Shown: positions 9,770 through 21,605, numbered from the stretch's first letter. The stretch: DNA of 64,000 bases from Anaspis maculata (GCA_949128115.1 OX421963.1:58771306-58835305); one strand, 5' to 3'. Numbers and translations: made by a program. Notes: a model not told the origin generated them from the sequence alone.

Positions 9770-10165
9770 TTCTGAGCAACAATCGACCCCTTGTTCTCAA
9801 GCGATTCTCATGTCTTATGGAACGCTATTTGAACGCAAAGGAGGCCACTTGATGCTGAGAAAGGGTTAAATCTCTATTATTCTATGGGGAAAGATTATCG
9901 CGATATCGTTATTAGCCCAGGTAGCATATGTATCTAACAAATCTAAATCAATACGATCACAGAGACAGGTAATTGGGAAGAAAGGGGTAATTTTCGTAGA
10001 TACTTTTCTGAGCGACAAATTGGCCCCTTGGCACGTATCAAGCAATTCAATTGGGTTTTAGAGAACGCAACCTGACTGCCCTGAAAACCCTTCTGACACT
10101 GAGAAAGGGTTAGGTCGATTTTTTCTTGATGGAGGGAAGATTTCGCGTTATCGGAATTAGCCCAA
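9770..10165. repeat. Diverged direct duplication (~150-bp units)
   Basis: The 9770-9920 unit (CTGAGCAACAATCGACCCCT, CTGAGAAAGGGTTAAAT, GGGGAAAGATTATCGCGATA, TTATTAGCCCAGG) is repeated at 10003-10165 (CTGAGCGACAAATTGGCCCC, CTGAGAAAGGGTTAGGT, AGGGAAGATTTCGCGTTATC, TTAGCCCAAG). Start-to-start distance is about 235 bp. Similarity is roughly 65-70 percent by eye. Confidence 0.55.
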
Positions 10166-10253
10166 GTGTTGAATATACAGAGGGGTGCATAAAAAACGGC
10201 CACCACTGTAGCATCGTTATTCCTCATCCGATCTTCAAAATTCAAAAACCAGT

Positions 10254-10815
10254 AGACCATATTAATTATTCTCACTTTCCCCTTCCACTAGTCATTTGTA
10301 AGTTAGGTATGTGCCTGTGACCATGCGCACTGCAGTAGAAGATCTCGCGCGCCACAGCATGCATAGAAAACGGAACTTTGCTGTCGCTGTCAGAATTTAC
10401 GATTGCAAGGTGTTTTCTTGTTTCTTGGGACGTTTTAACCTTTTTAACCATACTTTTACGTGACGGCTGACGCTCGGTTCGCTCTCAAGCGCTGTCAAAA
10501 TTCTCGTTAGCAGAAGTTGTGCAATAAAATATGGCGGGTAATTTGAAATTGTTTTGGATTCACAAACCCCATTCTAAATTGCTTCGCATGAACTTCACAG
10601 CAAGATTTTCCATTTCATTATGGTGAAAAGTAGATCAGGTATTCCTTTATACACACTTGCTATGTTATACATTCGTTGAAATTGTCAATTTGCACCTTGA
10701 ATTGATCATTTTACAAAGTCATTCAACATGCATATTCTTATGGGAGTTTCAACCCAGCACATGTGGTTGTCTCTCTCCCCGATCTGCGACTGCGCTCTGA
10801 ATAATTAATATGGTC
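10254..10815. mobile_element. 562-bp TIR element inserted in the palindrome's left arm
   Basis: A 17-bp perfect inverted repeat GACCATATTAATTATTC / GAATAATTAATATGGTC bounds the segment. The right arm lacks it and reads directly CCAGTTCAAATGG, whereas the left reads CCAGT then the element then AGTTTAAATGG, so AGT is a 3-bp target duplication. A 3-bp duplication suits the PIF/Harbinger superfamily, but the termini are not diagnostic. The interior is non-coding. Confidence 0.75.
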
Positions 10816-10968
10816 AGTTTAAATGGTATATTGTCTTCTATGATTCGACAGTGACAAAAAAAAAATTTATCATGATGCTTCTGAGCACTGACAGTCAACT
10901 TTGGTTTTTCAAATGGCAACTATATTTTTTAATTTTTTTTTCTGATTCCTTACGTTTATCTGAATATA

Positions 10969-11579
10969 ATGATGCATCAATATAACACTTTTTGTTATTG
11001 AACATGAAGAAAAAAAATTAAACTGCAAAATTTTCACACACAACAGTAGCCTCAGAACACCCACGATATGCACGCAATCCGGTAGACTGGGTGCAAAATG
11101 ATGTTCAAAAGCACATAGTAGGTCAGGCGTTCAGTTTTTTAAAATGCAAATGTCAGAATGTTTTCAAAATCCGAAAAAAGCTGTCCGTCTCTAAGACTTG
11201 TTTATGCTCTATTTTTAGCTGAGGTACTATTCCATATTTTGTCAAGTGTGTATTGCGAAAATAAAGAATCAATAAGACCTTTCTTCCTGACAGGTCACAA
11301 TACATACTCAAAAAGATATAAAATAATAAGCTGAAAATAGAGAATAAAGACGTCTTAGAGACAGACAGCTTTTTTGGGATTTTGAAAACATTTTGACATT
11401 TACATGTTGAAAAACCAAAAGCCTGACCTACTATGTGCTTTTGAACATCATTTTGCACCCAGCCTACCGGATTGCGTGCATATCGTGAGTGTTCTGACGC
11501 TACCGTTGAGTGTGAAAATTTCGCAGTTTAATTTTTTTTCTTCGTGTTAAATAACAAAAAGTGTGATATTGATGCATCA
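10969..11579. mobile_element. Nested foldback MITE (~610 bp)
   Basis: Ends ATGATGCATCAATAT and ATATTGATGCATCAT flank arms of about 250-290 bp. Internal mirrors include GCACGCAATCCGGTAGACTG against CAGCCTACCGGATTGCGTGC and GTGCTTTTGAACATCATTTTG against its complement; the loop is about 11225-11330. The opposite arm of the large palindrome lacks this block and joins ATATA directly to TAGGCCAGTC, consistent with a TA-type target site. Hence it inserted after the palindrome formed. Confidence 0.75.
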
Positions 11580-14234
11580 TTATTAGGCCAGTCAAATAAG
11601 AAAAACTGGAGGGAAAGAACTGTTGGAGTTTTGGAACTTTGACAGTAATGTCCGGTAAGGTGTACTGTTGAACATACTAAAAGTCCCCAACTCTACCTAT
11701 TGAGCTCGAGCCGCCATCTTGGAAAAATGGTCCTTCGATCCAGTTTTCTGTTTATATTCCGCTAATCATCAGAGATATTCAATTCAGTTCTATAAAAAAT
11801 CAAGGCTATAAAAATGTCTACAAAAATTGTTCCATATCGATTTTTTTCTCGAATCTGTTGAAATTAATTAAATTAAATTAACAAAAAAAAATCAAAAAAA
11901 TAAGCGATTTTTGCCTATGGCTAGAGATATTGTCTTCAAAATTTGTGAAGATGTTGGCAGTCTACATCAAAGCTAAACGTGACAGTTGAGATAGAAAAAA
12001 AAAATGCGAAAATATGTTTTTATTTTTTTTCAAATTAAGCAAAAATTTGGTTTTCGAGTCTCACATTTCCAACAGGGCGGAGTAAAGGTTTCAATCGAAC
12101 ATCAATCAGTTATGATATTTACATATTGTAAGACAAGATTTCATAAGTATTGTGCCTTCACGAGCTTCTGGAATGCTCGATATGAATTAAACTGAAAGAA
12201 TAATAGTTAAGTCCAAAAAGTGTTGTCGATTGGTTCTGAAGGAAACATTTCTAAACAAAAGACATCAGCAAAAGATATACAGGAGGTCCAAAGGTTATTC
12301 AACTGTATATGAGCCCCATATTGATGTGTCTTATCCAAAATAGTACAAAAGAATCAATCAAAATGTGAAAATCCACCCTGTATAACCAAAAGTAACGATA
12401 TAAAATGGAAGTAGTAGATCACACCTGGTGCCAAAAATACAGCTTTTACATTGCTGGGAAAAAGAACAAAATTATTTGATTTATTTCAAAGTTATTAGTC
12501 CTCAAACTTGACTTCACAAATTTCAGATAGTCAAATAGGGAAAAGTAGAGAGAAGTAACGGTCGGAGTTTCAAAAATTTGACAGGAATGTTCGCTAAGGT
12601 ATACTTATAAACATACTAAAAGTCCCCGCCTCTACTTATTGCGCTTGAGCCGCCATCTTGGAAAAATGGTCCTTCGATCAAGTTTATTACCATTTTTCCA
12701 AGATGGCGGCTCGAGCACAACAGGTAGAGGCGGGGGCTTTTAGTATGTTTATTAGTATACCTTAGCGAACATCCCTGTCAAATTTCTGAAACTCCGACAG
12801 TTACTTCTCTCTACTTTTCCCCATTTGACTGGCTGAAATTTGTAAAGTCAAGTTTGAGGACTAATAACTTTCAAATAAATCAATTAATTTTGTTCTCTTC
12901 CCCAGAAATGTAAAGGCTGTATTTTTGGCACCAGGTATGATCTACTACTTCCATTTTGTATCGTTACTTTTCGTTATACAGGGTGGATTTTAACATTTTG
13001 ATTGATTCTTTTGTACTATTTTGGACAAGGCACATCAATATGGGGCTTATATACAGTTGAATAACCTTTGGACCTCCTGTATATACTTTACTGATGTCTT
13101 TTGTTTTGAAATGTTACCTTCGGAACCAATCGACAAAACTTTTTGGACTTAGCTATTATTCTTTCAGTTTAATTCATATCGAGCATTCCAGAAGCTCGTG
13201 AAGGCACAATACTTATGAAATCTTGTCTTGCAATATGTAAATATCAAAACTGATTGATGTTCGACTGAAATCTTTACTCCGCCGTGTTGGAAATGTCAAA
13301 CTCGAAAACCAAATTTTTGCTTAATTTAAAAAAAAAATAAAAAAATATTTTCGCATTTTTTTTTTCTATCTCAACTGTCACGTTTAGCTTTGATGTAGAC
13401 TGCCAACATCTTCACAAATTTTGAAGACAATATCTCTAGCCATAGGCAAAAAATTGCTTATTTTTTGTTTTTTTTTTGTTAATTCAATTTTATTAATTTC
13501 AACAGATACGAGAAAAAATCGGTATGAAACAATTTTTGTAGACAATTCTATAGCCTTGATTTTTTATTAAACTTAATTGAATATCTCTGATGATTAGCGG
13601 AATATGAGCAGAAAACTGGATCGAAGGACCATTTTTCCAAGATGGCGGCTCGAGCTTGATAGGTAGAGTTGGGGACTTTTAGTATGTTCAACAGTACACC
13701 TTATCGGACATTACTGTCGAATTTCCAAAACTCCAACAGTTTTTTCCCTCAAACGGAAAAATTTGTTCTAATTTGACTGGCCTATATATTCAGATAAGCG
13801 TAAGGAATCAGAAAAGAAATTGAAAAAATATAGTTGCTATTTGAAAAACAAAACTTGACTGTCAGTGCTCGGAAGCATCATAATAAAAAACATATTTTCC
13901 ACTGTCGAATCATAGGAGACATTATACCATTTGAACTGGTTTTTGAATTTTGAAGTTAGGATAAAGAATAACGATGCTACAGCGGTGGCCGTTTTTTATG
14001 CACCCCTCTGTATGTCTGTAGCGCTTTGTTTTCAGCGGAAAGGACCCACAACCACCTGGCGGGGGCTAATTTTGGTTGATGTGTTGATTTTATCTAGTGC
14101 TTTTCAAGGTAACTGGAATACTGGAAAACAATATAGTTAAAATCTCACAGCTATTTGCTAGATATCTACTTGGCTTAACAATACCTTTGGCCTTTGGCTA
14201 TTATTCAGATCTAATATATTATTATTTGGCAATT

Positions 14235-15175
14235 CAGATCGTTGCATGCCATTACGTGAACTCTTTGCCGTATGTTTCTACATCGGGAGTGCCCCAGGGC
14301 GCAAATACGGGGCCCATGCTCTTCTTGATCTACATAAATGACATGGTTGACGTGATAGAGTGCCAGAAGTTGCTCTTTGCCGACGACCTTAAGATATTTT
14401 CCAGGGTGGATTCTATTAGAGACTGTGTTGCGCTCCAGAGTTCCATTGATTCAGTGTCCGAGTGGTGCAGCGCCAACGGCCTTGCGTTGAACGTGGAGAA
14501 GTGCCTTGTCACTACCTACACCAAAAGAACCAATCCAGTCCATCGTGATTATGTCATTGGAGAAAGGGCTTTGGGACGTAGTGGTGTCAGTAGAGACCTG
14601 GGGGTCGTTTTTGACAGTGGATTTTCTTTTACGAATCACGTGGACAGCGTCGTGTCCTCCTCACTCAGAATGCTTGGTTTCATCTATCGCAATTGCAGGG
14701 AGTTCAGCAGTGCCGCATGCCTCAAGTCATTGTATAGCAGTTTTGTCAGATCCAAATTGGAGTATGCGTCTCTAATTTGTTTTCCAATTTACAGCACGCA
14801 TGTGGCACGCCTTGAATCAGTTCAGCGGAGATTTTCAAAGATGTTGTCATTTTTGGTCGACGGTACATACCCCGTCCGTGGGTTGGACCATGGCTCCTTG
14901 TTGTCAAGGCATAATTTTGTATCTATTGAGACCAGGAATGCTGTATCGAACATAAAGTTCCTCTATCATCTTTTGCATAATGAAATCGATTGCCCCATGC
15001 TCCTCGAGCGGATTAACTTCTTGATTCCTCGCCTGAATGCCAGGCATTCACTTGTATTGTATTTTATTGCGAAACTCCTAGAAGCAATGCCTTGATAAGA
15101 AGCCCAATTTTTAATGCTTGCAACAGCTTCAATGTTCGTTGCGCCGAGTGTGATATATTTTTTGACAGCTTTTAA
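14235..15175 (+). pseudogene. Non-LTR retrotransposon reverse transcriptase fragment (Jockey superfamily)
   Basis: An open frame 14097-15095 contains the reverse transcriptase palm from about residue 52: STSGVPQGANTGPMLFLIY, then the catalytic FADD (residues 94-97), then LNVEKC, DLGVVFDS, LYSSFVRSKLEYAS and IETRNAVSN, in the order of Jockey/CR1-type elements. The first 50 residues do not fit, so the element is 5'-truncated and the ORF start is accidental. At about 15075 the frame shifts and the normal C-terminus continues as ALIRSPIFNACNSFNVRCAE then CDIFFDSF, stopping at 15173-15175. The endonuclease is missing. The catalytic box is intact, suggesting a fairly recent death. Confidence 0.9.
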
Positions 15176-15184
15176 TATTTTACG

Positions 15185-16943
15185 TACTTGTATCACTAGT
15201 GGACGTGGTAGGAAAAAACAAGTTGCAAATGATGATAAAGGCAAACCATTTCGCAGGATCGTAACTAAGACTCAAATAAACGATTTGACCCGCAGTGCTT
15301 TTTTTTCCGTCCCTTAGGATTTGAATGGCGCCCCTTTTTCAAAATGGCGGATTTTATCTAGGGGCAGAAGGTATCGATTAGCCTGGTGATGTCCAGCTTT
15401 GTTAAAATATATGGAGCTATGTCTCGATCGGTTTCTGGGACATCAAACACTATTTAAAAAAATGGTGCAACATTGACATCTGTCGCAGGCAAATTTGGTG
15501 GAGGCGCCAAAATGAATTTAGTACGGTCATAAGAAAATCGCTGTAACATTTTGATTTTCCAACCGATTTCAACACAAAACATCTAATTTTGTAGAAAAGT
15601 GAATTCTCCTTGTTATCTCATACCTACCTCTCATAAAAAAGACATTAAGGAATGTTGAAAAAAACAATTGAAAAATAATTTGAAAAAATTTTTTTTTTAT
15701 TTTTTTATTTTTATGAAAATTGCCTCATTTGTAGATTTCGATGTGCTCTTTTCAAATTTGCATTTCTCCAATTTATATCATTGCAGTGCGCACCGCCATC
15801 TTGAAAAAATGATATCTGAAAAAAAGTTTTTGACAATATCTAAATTTCAGTCCATGCAAAATTAAAATGTTTATATACGTATGAAAGTACATTCAATTCT
15901 CCACGATTTGACACCTGAACCATCTTTGTGCGACTCAGGGCTCTTGAGCTAGAGCTTCCGGAAGTATCAATTTTCGGTGTTAAATAGTGACCGCGCACAC
16001 CGGTTTTCACCAGTGGATCACCACCATGTCTAAATTAAGTTACCCATCAATAACGCGTCGTCATTTATCACAAATCATGAACATTGGTGGACCTGGCACA
16101 GCCCCAAGAGGTGATTTTCAATTCTTTTGAAACCAAAAATTGATACTTCCAGAAGGTCTAGCTCAAGAACCACAGGTCGCACAGAGCTGGTTCAGATGTC
16201 AAACTGTGGAAGATTGAATGTGCTTTCATATGTATATAAACATTTCAATGTCACAAAGGCCAAAGTTCAGATATTGTCAAAAACTTCTTTTCAGACATCA
16301 TTTTTTCAATATGGCGGCGCGTGCTGCAAAGATAGAAATCGGAAAAGTACAAATTTAGAAGGGGCACATCAAAGTCTACAAATAAGGCAATTTTCATGGA
16401 AATGAAAAAATGAAAAAAATCCGTTTTTTTTTAAATTATTTTTTAATTTTTTCTTCAACATTCCTCAATGTCTTTTTTTATGGAAGATATAAGGTAACAA
16501 GAAGAATTTACTTTTCTACAAAATGAGATGTCTTGTGTCAAAATCGGTTGAAAAATAAAAATGTTACGGTAATTTTCTTATGAAAGTACTAAATTCCTCT
16601 TGGCGCCTCCACCAAATTTGCCTGCGGTAGATGGCAATGTTCCACCATTTTTTCAAATAGTGTTTGATGTCCCAGAAACCGATTGAGACATAGCCCCATA
16701 TATTTCTACTAAACTGGACATCACTAGGCTATTCGATATCTTCTGCCCCTAGATAATATCCGCCATTTTGAAAAAGGGGCGCTATTCAAATCCTTAGGGA
16801 CGAAAAGAAAAGCACTGCGGGTCAAATCGTTTATTTAGGTCTCAGTTGTAACTCTGCAAAGTGGTTTGCCTTTATCATCATTTGCAACTTATATTTCCTT
16901 TTTCGGTTGTACCACGTCCACTAATTCTGTGCTTGTATTCTAA
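15185..16943. mobile_element. Foldback element (~1.76 kb)
   Basis: The left arm ACTAGTGGACGTGGTAGGAA, ACCCGCAGTGCTTTT, TTTTCAAAATGGCGGATTTT and GGGGCAGAAGGTATCGATTA is mirrored on the right by CCGCCATTTTGAAAAAGGGG, AAAGCACTGCGGGTCAAA and ACCACGTCCACTAA. Arms are about 800 bp. The unpaired centre (about 15985-16120) includes the CAGTGGATCACCACCATG area. It abuts the Jockey fragment's 3' end. Relatives of its arms occur at 25008-25165, 51495-52288 and 53657-54290. Reading frames inside are mirror-image noise. Confidence 0.8.
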
Positions 16944-17450
16944 ACAGTGGCACCACTCCTTGATGTTATTTGTTTGTTTATTGCTTTTGTTTTTTCCCAT
17001 ATATTTTATATTTGTATTTCCTGTGCTTGGGTTGTTTAAACCTGTTGAAATACCCAGAGCAGCTCACTAAAGTTTATGAACAAACAATTACTTCAACCCT
17101 TTTGAACAATTATCATTTTCACATAGAAGATAGACTTGCCTCGATGCAGTATTCTCTCGTAAATGATGCATTACAATTGGTCTGAATCTGGTCTGGATTC
17201 CATTTCATCAACAATTACACTACAATTATCAACAATGGTTTCAGCACCTTATTAATTTATTCTTGACGGATGCTAGTTTTTTCCGCTCACACATCCGTTC
17301 GCGTCAAACGCAGCTATACTACACCAGTCCTTGCTACTTCCACCCCCGTCGAAAAATCAAGAGAATGGAAATGGTACTCCAGTTTATAGGTGAAACATGT
17401 TTTTTTTTCCAAAAAGGTGAATGACAATTTGAAACTTTAATGCTTAAGTA

Positions 17451-18188
17451 CTACTAAATTTCTCGATTTGTAGGACTCCTACAAAAAATCAGTACATAAA
17501 CAGAACACTATACTGCCAACAATCAGTTTACTTCCACTGAAGTTACGAACTTGACAATTTTCTTTCGGGTTTAAAGTTGAAGGCCGTAATTTCCTCGTTG
17601 AAACCGTATTGTGCCAGATGGAAATGCCACTGAGACTTCAATACCTTACCGACATCAAGCCGAAGGCTTTCTGAGACAAATGACTACACAATCTGACTGT
17701 TTTATTTCAGTTTTCATCTTTGTGTCATTCACTTGGCAAAACGTTTTTGTTCAGAATTATTTGCTGATACCTAATTATAAGAACAACACAAATGTGTAGG
17801 TACACAAACAACAGATTTTCATTCGTGGATATATGAGTGCATGATGAGGCGCGTAGTAAATTGTCAGAGGCTCCATGAGGGGTAAAATTTGAATCATCTT
17901 TGAAATTACAAAGCCATGATTGTGAAACTCAGGTACGCCGTACGATTACTTCGAACTTAGGTGGGCCTTTCTGATTGGTTCAAGGAAAGACACCCAAAGG
18001 CAAGTCAAAGATGTAAAACTAAACTGGGCCAAAATTGAAGTGGACCACCCCGAAATTTTACCTCGGTAAAAATGAGGATATCTCGGAAAAAAAGCCCGAC
18101 TCTGAATTTTTTGTGGTGTTCGATAGAGAAATCTTTTGACTACCAGATACCATCTTCAATCACCTGGTTGTTGACCTTATGTAGGATA
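17451..18188. other. Unassigned interval
   Basis: AT-rich DNA without a recognised gene. It follows the second copy of the dispersed repeat also seen at 8906-9000. No frame longer than about 60 codons has credible composition. Confidence 0.4.
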
Positions 18189-18874
18189 TACAGGGTGACA
18201 ATGAAATGAGTGCAAAAGAGACCTGATTTTAGCAAGATCCCATTTTAAGAGAACAAGTCGTAGAATCTTGTTTAGGTCATATTTTTTGAATGCATATATC
18301 AATATCTCGAAACGGTTCAGCACTTTTGATCGTAATTTGTTTTTTCACAGAGTTATTGTTTGTTTTGTGATTTATGGAGTGAGAATTGAGCAGTGGAACC
18401 AAGGAGATTGAAACAGGCACCCATGATGGTACAAACTGGTGATGGTGACTATGGTAATCTTAATGCAACGGAAACTTGCCAGTGATGGATTCTGAACCAT
18501 TCTGGGCCATCTAACATGTGATGCAATATGTCACAGCAATGCTTGATTTGCCATGGTCCCATAAGAGGTCTAGGTCCTCACCACTTCTGAGAGTCGGTGG
18601 GATCAAATTGTTTCATGATACATTTGATACTGCTATAATGTACGTTCCTGTCAAATTTCAAGGATGAGCAACAGCTCTGGCAGAGTCCATTCCAAAAAAT
18701 CCGAAAATCCCAACAAAAATAATAACTCTGGAAAAACAAAATACGATCAAAAGTCAGAAAATGTTTCGAGATATTGATGTAAGTTTTTCGAAAATATGAC
18801 GAAAAAAGTTCTGCGACTTGTTTTCTTGAAATAGCACCTTGCTGAAGTTGGGTCATTTTTGCTCTCCTCCTGTA
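18189..18874. mobile_element. Foldback MITE with TACAGG...CCTGTA ends
   Basis: The left arm TACAGGGTGACAATGAAATG, AACAAGTCGTAGAATCTTG and CTCGAAACGGTTCAGCACTT pairs with the right arm TTTCGAGATATTGATG, GTTCTGCGACTTGTTTTCTTG and GCTCTCCTCCTGTA. Arms are about 190 bp (18189-18375 and 18700-18874) around a 320-bp non-coding spacer. TA borders both ends. The same TACAGGGTG end motif recurs across the window. Confidence 0.75.
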
Positions 18875-19093
18875 TTGTAGTCAAAAAAACTACTCTGTCG
18901 AGGATCATAAAAATTTCTAAAATCGGGCAATTTTTTCATTGCAGTAAAACGTTCCACAAAATGTTCCAGAACTACACTTAGTATTACACAGGTAAAAGCC
19001 AAACTGCAAATAACTCGTAAAATCACGTTGATTGCGCAAAAGATCGTTTTCAATAGACATGAATTTACAAAGCCTGTTTGAAACGTTTGAAAG

Positions 19094-19350
19094 AAATATC
19101 GTCCCTTGCCAGGCAAAGCAACGTAAGCGCCATTCTGGCGAAAATGAGTTCTTGATCTTGTTGGGAAAGTCTCACTGAGTCGCATCGAATAAGTTAACTA
19201 CCACAAGCACTAAAATATACTTGATTATACATAGCATAACATGAAACATGCAAAATTAATACTCTTTCGTGGGCAATTTGCAATCAACACGATTTTCTGT
19301 CTCTCCTGTAGAGTTGCTCAAATGTCGCTTACGTTGCTTTGCCTGGCAAG
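19094..19350. repeat. Short perfect inverted repeat
   Basis: CCCTTGCCAGGCAAAGCAAC (about 19104) extended by GTAAGCG is mirrored by CGCTTACGTTGCTTTGCCTG then GCAAGGGACGA (about 19325-19352). The stem is about 28 bp with a 200-bp loop. It may be the ends of a small MITE. Confidence 0.65.
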
Positions 19351-19749
19351 GGACGAATTATCAGCTCAATCGTTCGGCGTATTTGATCACCTATACAACT
19401 AACGTCAAATAGGGAGTGCCGGTAGCACCCAAGGCTGGTCGACGTTATGTTGTACTATAGGTTGCCTCATCCAGTTTATGAGTGACGTCACAAGATACCC
19501 TCCGGGAGCTTGATTTTGGCTGAAACTGATGTCGCTTTTTTCGTTTGACATTTCGGATCTTATTTCGACGGAAATCCACCAAATTTCTGAACTGGACGAG
19601 AAATGGTTGATGCACATTCAACGATTGGTGGTTTTTAGATGAATCGGGCATGCTTTTATCCACCAAAACACAATTTGAACCGCCGAACTGTCAAGACCAA
19701 AAACAAGGCGATAACGTTATCACGAGGTGAAGCGGACCGCGCATCTGTC

Positions 19750-19822
19750 ACCGGGTAGCTCATTGGTAAAGAACCTGACTTTCAACAGGAAGGTAGTGGG
19801 ATCGATCCGCCGCCGTGCCGAA
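19750..19822 (+). ncRNA. tRNA-like Pol III cassette, left arm
   Basis: TAGCTCATTGGTA fits the A-box consensus (TRGCNNAGNGG) and GGGATCGATCC approximates the B box. Between them CCTG/CAGG forms an anticodon-like stem with loop ACTTTCAA. A T-run directly after (CCGAAC then T8) would terminate Pol III. The acceptor and T stems pair poorly and the anticodon loop has 8 nt, so it is a tRNA-derived promoter, not a functional tRNA gene. Confidence 0.6.
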
Positions 19823-19954
19823 CTTTTTTTTCTTCAAAAACACCCAAATTGTCATTTTTAAAATTAAATATGAGTTGGGCAACACTAATTTGAATTTTGT
19901 TTCCTCTTTCTAATTTTTAAAATCGCAATTTGGGTGTTTTTGAAGAAAAAAAAG

Positions 19955-20027
19955 TTCGGCACGGCGGCGGATCGATCCCACTACCTTCCTGTTGAAAGTC
20001 AGGTTCTTTACCAATGAGCTACCCGGT
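19955..20027 (-). ncRNA. tRNA-like Pol III cassette, right arm
   Basis: This is the reverse complement of 19750-19822, with the same A box, B box and T-run. The two promoters converge on the 130-bp centre of the foldback. Confidence 0.6.
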
Positions 20028-20353
20028 GACAGTTGCGCCGTTCGCTTCACCTCGTGATAACGTTAAGCCTTGTTCTTGGTCTTGACAGTTCGGCGGTTCA
20101 AATTGTGTTTTGGTGGATAAAAGCATGCCCGATTCATCTAAAAACCACCAATCGTTGAATGTGCATCAACCATTTCTCGTCCAGTTCAGAAATTTGGTGG
20201 ATTTCCGTCGAAATAAGATCCGAAATGTCAAACGAAAAAAGCGACATCAGTTTCAGCCAAAATCAAGCTCCCGGAGGGTATCTTGTGACGTCACTCATAA
20301 ACTGGATGAGGCAACCTATAGTACAACATAACGTCGACCAGCCTTGGGTAGCA

Positions 20354-21605
20354 CCACCTCACAGCAATGACGCAAAACCATTCAAAACCGCACTACTACT
20401 TTAAAGAGCAATACAAAATTTTAGGTAAGGTCAGGTCAGGTCAGGTCAGGTCATGCAAGTCAAGTTCCGTGAGATACCTACTGAGATATAGGTAACTTCT
20501 GCAATTTTTGATAGGAACATCCCCATTTGACAGATGACAGCCAAAAACTGATTGGCTCATTCGACAGCAAAACCATTTCTGCGGCATACCGAATTTCAAG
20601 TCCATCGGATCAATGTTACGGCTGTCATCGTGACAGATTACAGACACTTAGACAAAACATCACTCCTAAAATGGTTTCAATCATCTTAGGGAACCTCAAA
20701 ATGGATATAATTATCATTATCCGTTTTCATCTCGCGAGAAAATTTCTAGTGCGTTCACAATACTTTGCCTTGTTTGGTGGTGGGTCGGAAACCTCGAGGC
20801 GTTCTTGCAAATTTTTGCCCATCTCCTCTAGTTCCAGCGTGCAGGTGAAAGCAAATTCTTGGTCTTTCAGTGATAACGTTTTCCACTGTCGACCGATTCT
20901 GAAAATCAATAGGTCTTGTTGAAGCCAAACCTTATTCAGGTGAGAAAAAGGCTCGAGGACCAGAATCGATCTGAGAATTCTCAAAGAAACTTGATCAAAA
21001 GTGACCCAAATGTTTACCACAGTTGAAATCCGGTTTGAAGAAAGAAATGGATAAAAATCAACTTGTCCGGAAACAAACCATTCTTTCTGAATATTTCAAA
21101 TTTCTTGTTCGAATGCCAGAAACATTGTCGGCTATTCTAGATGCCCAAACCTTGATCCTAGGGTACTGAGGAATTTAAGTCGACATTTTTACCAGGTACG
21201 GTAAACAGGCGTGGGAACCAACCACTCACTGGGGAGATGCAACCACTGCAAGCAATATCTCTGTTCCATCAGTTCCCCAACTAAAATTCAGAGTCCCCAG
21301 TTTCTCAAGCACAAAATTTCACTTTATGTTTTGTTAATGAACCCCGCGAAAATTTCTCCCGTCGTGGAAGATGAAGTTTGAGATGATGGGGCGCAGAGTG
21401 TATAAGATATCCATGCATTAAATGGTCCTCGAGCTAGAGCGGTTCCATAATGAATGAACGCATGCCATCTGCCTACCTGTTAAGTGGAATATGAATATTC
21501 CATTAGAAATATGCCCATGCTAATGTGACCACTGAAGGATATCCAACCGGAAAACGACACCGGTTTTCGGCGGAATATTAATAGTGTGAGGGTGAGAGGT
21601 GGTCT
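20354..21605. other. Unassigned interval with short TCAGG array
   Basis: Four perfect TCAGG units (20431-20450) follow GTAAGG. TCAGG is the telomere unit of many beetles, but four units is too short to imply a telomere. A minus-strand frame at 20727-21020 with NIWVTFDQ resembles a repeat at about 50740-50860 (HIWVTFN), so both are probably fragments of one dispersed element. No gene is recognised. Confidence 0.4.

Larger units (their letters stand above)
10176..14013. mobile_element. Giant palindrome (~3.8 kb) with nested insertions
   Basis: The outer arms AGAGGGGTGCATAAAAAACG (about 10178) and CGTTTTTTATGCACCCCTC (about 13990) are mirror images. So are 10835-10960 against 13790-13930, and 11586-12680 against 12690-13782. 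The centre is near 12688. A module with CCGCCATCTTGGAAAAATGG and CTAAAAGTCCCC occurs four times, twice per arm (about 11640-11740, 12570-12670 and their mirrors). Point differences and indels between arms show they diverged after the palindrome formed. Two elements (10254-10815 and 10969-11579) interrupt only the left arm. No coding frame is credible. Confidence 0.8.
19428..20348. mobile_element. 921-bp foldback element with tRNA-like cassette in each arm; 5-bp TSD
   Basis: CCCAAGGCTGGTCGACGTTA at the left end mirrors TAACGTCGACCAGCCTTGGG at the right. TAGCA flanks both sides (19423-19427 and 20349-20353), a perfect 5-bp target duplication. Arms (about 430 bp) are nearly identical: a 73-codon frame reads the same residue for residue in both. 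The central loop of about 60 bp (19856-19917) is AT-rich. Each arm holds a Pol III-type tRNA-like sequence pointing toward the centre. The near-identity implies a young insertion or gene conversion between arms. Confidence 0.85.

Noticed and set aside
19750..20027. Functional tRNA gene
   Set aside because: Acceptor and T stems do not pair properly and the anticodon-like loop is 8 nt; it is a tRNA-derived promoter duplicated in a foldback.
19445..20331. Identical 73-codon frames in opposite orientation as a duplicated gene
   Set aside because: They are the two arms of a foldback; frames mirror exactly and have no ATG context or family motif.
20426..20452. TCAGG repeat as an interstitial telomere
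   Set aside because: Only four perfect units plus a TAAGG; short runs like this arise by chance or slippage, and no telomere-associated sequence is nearby.
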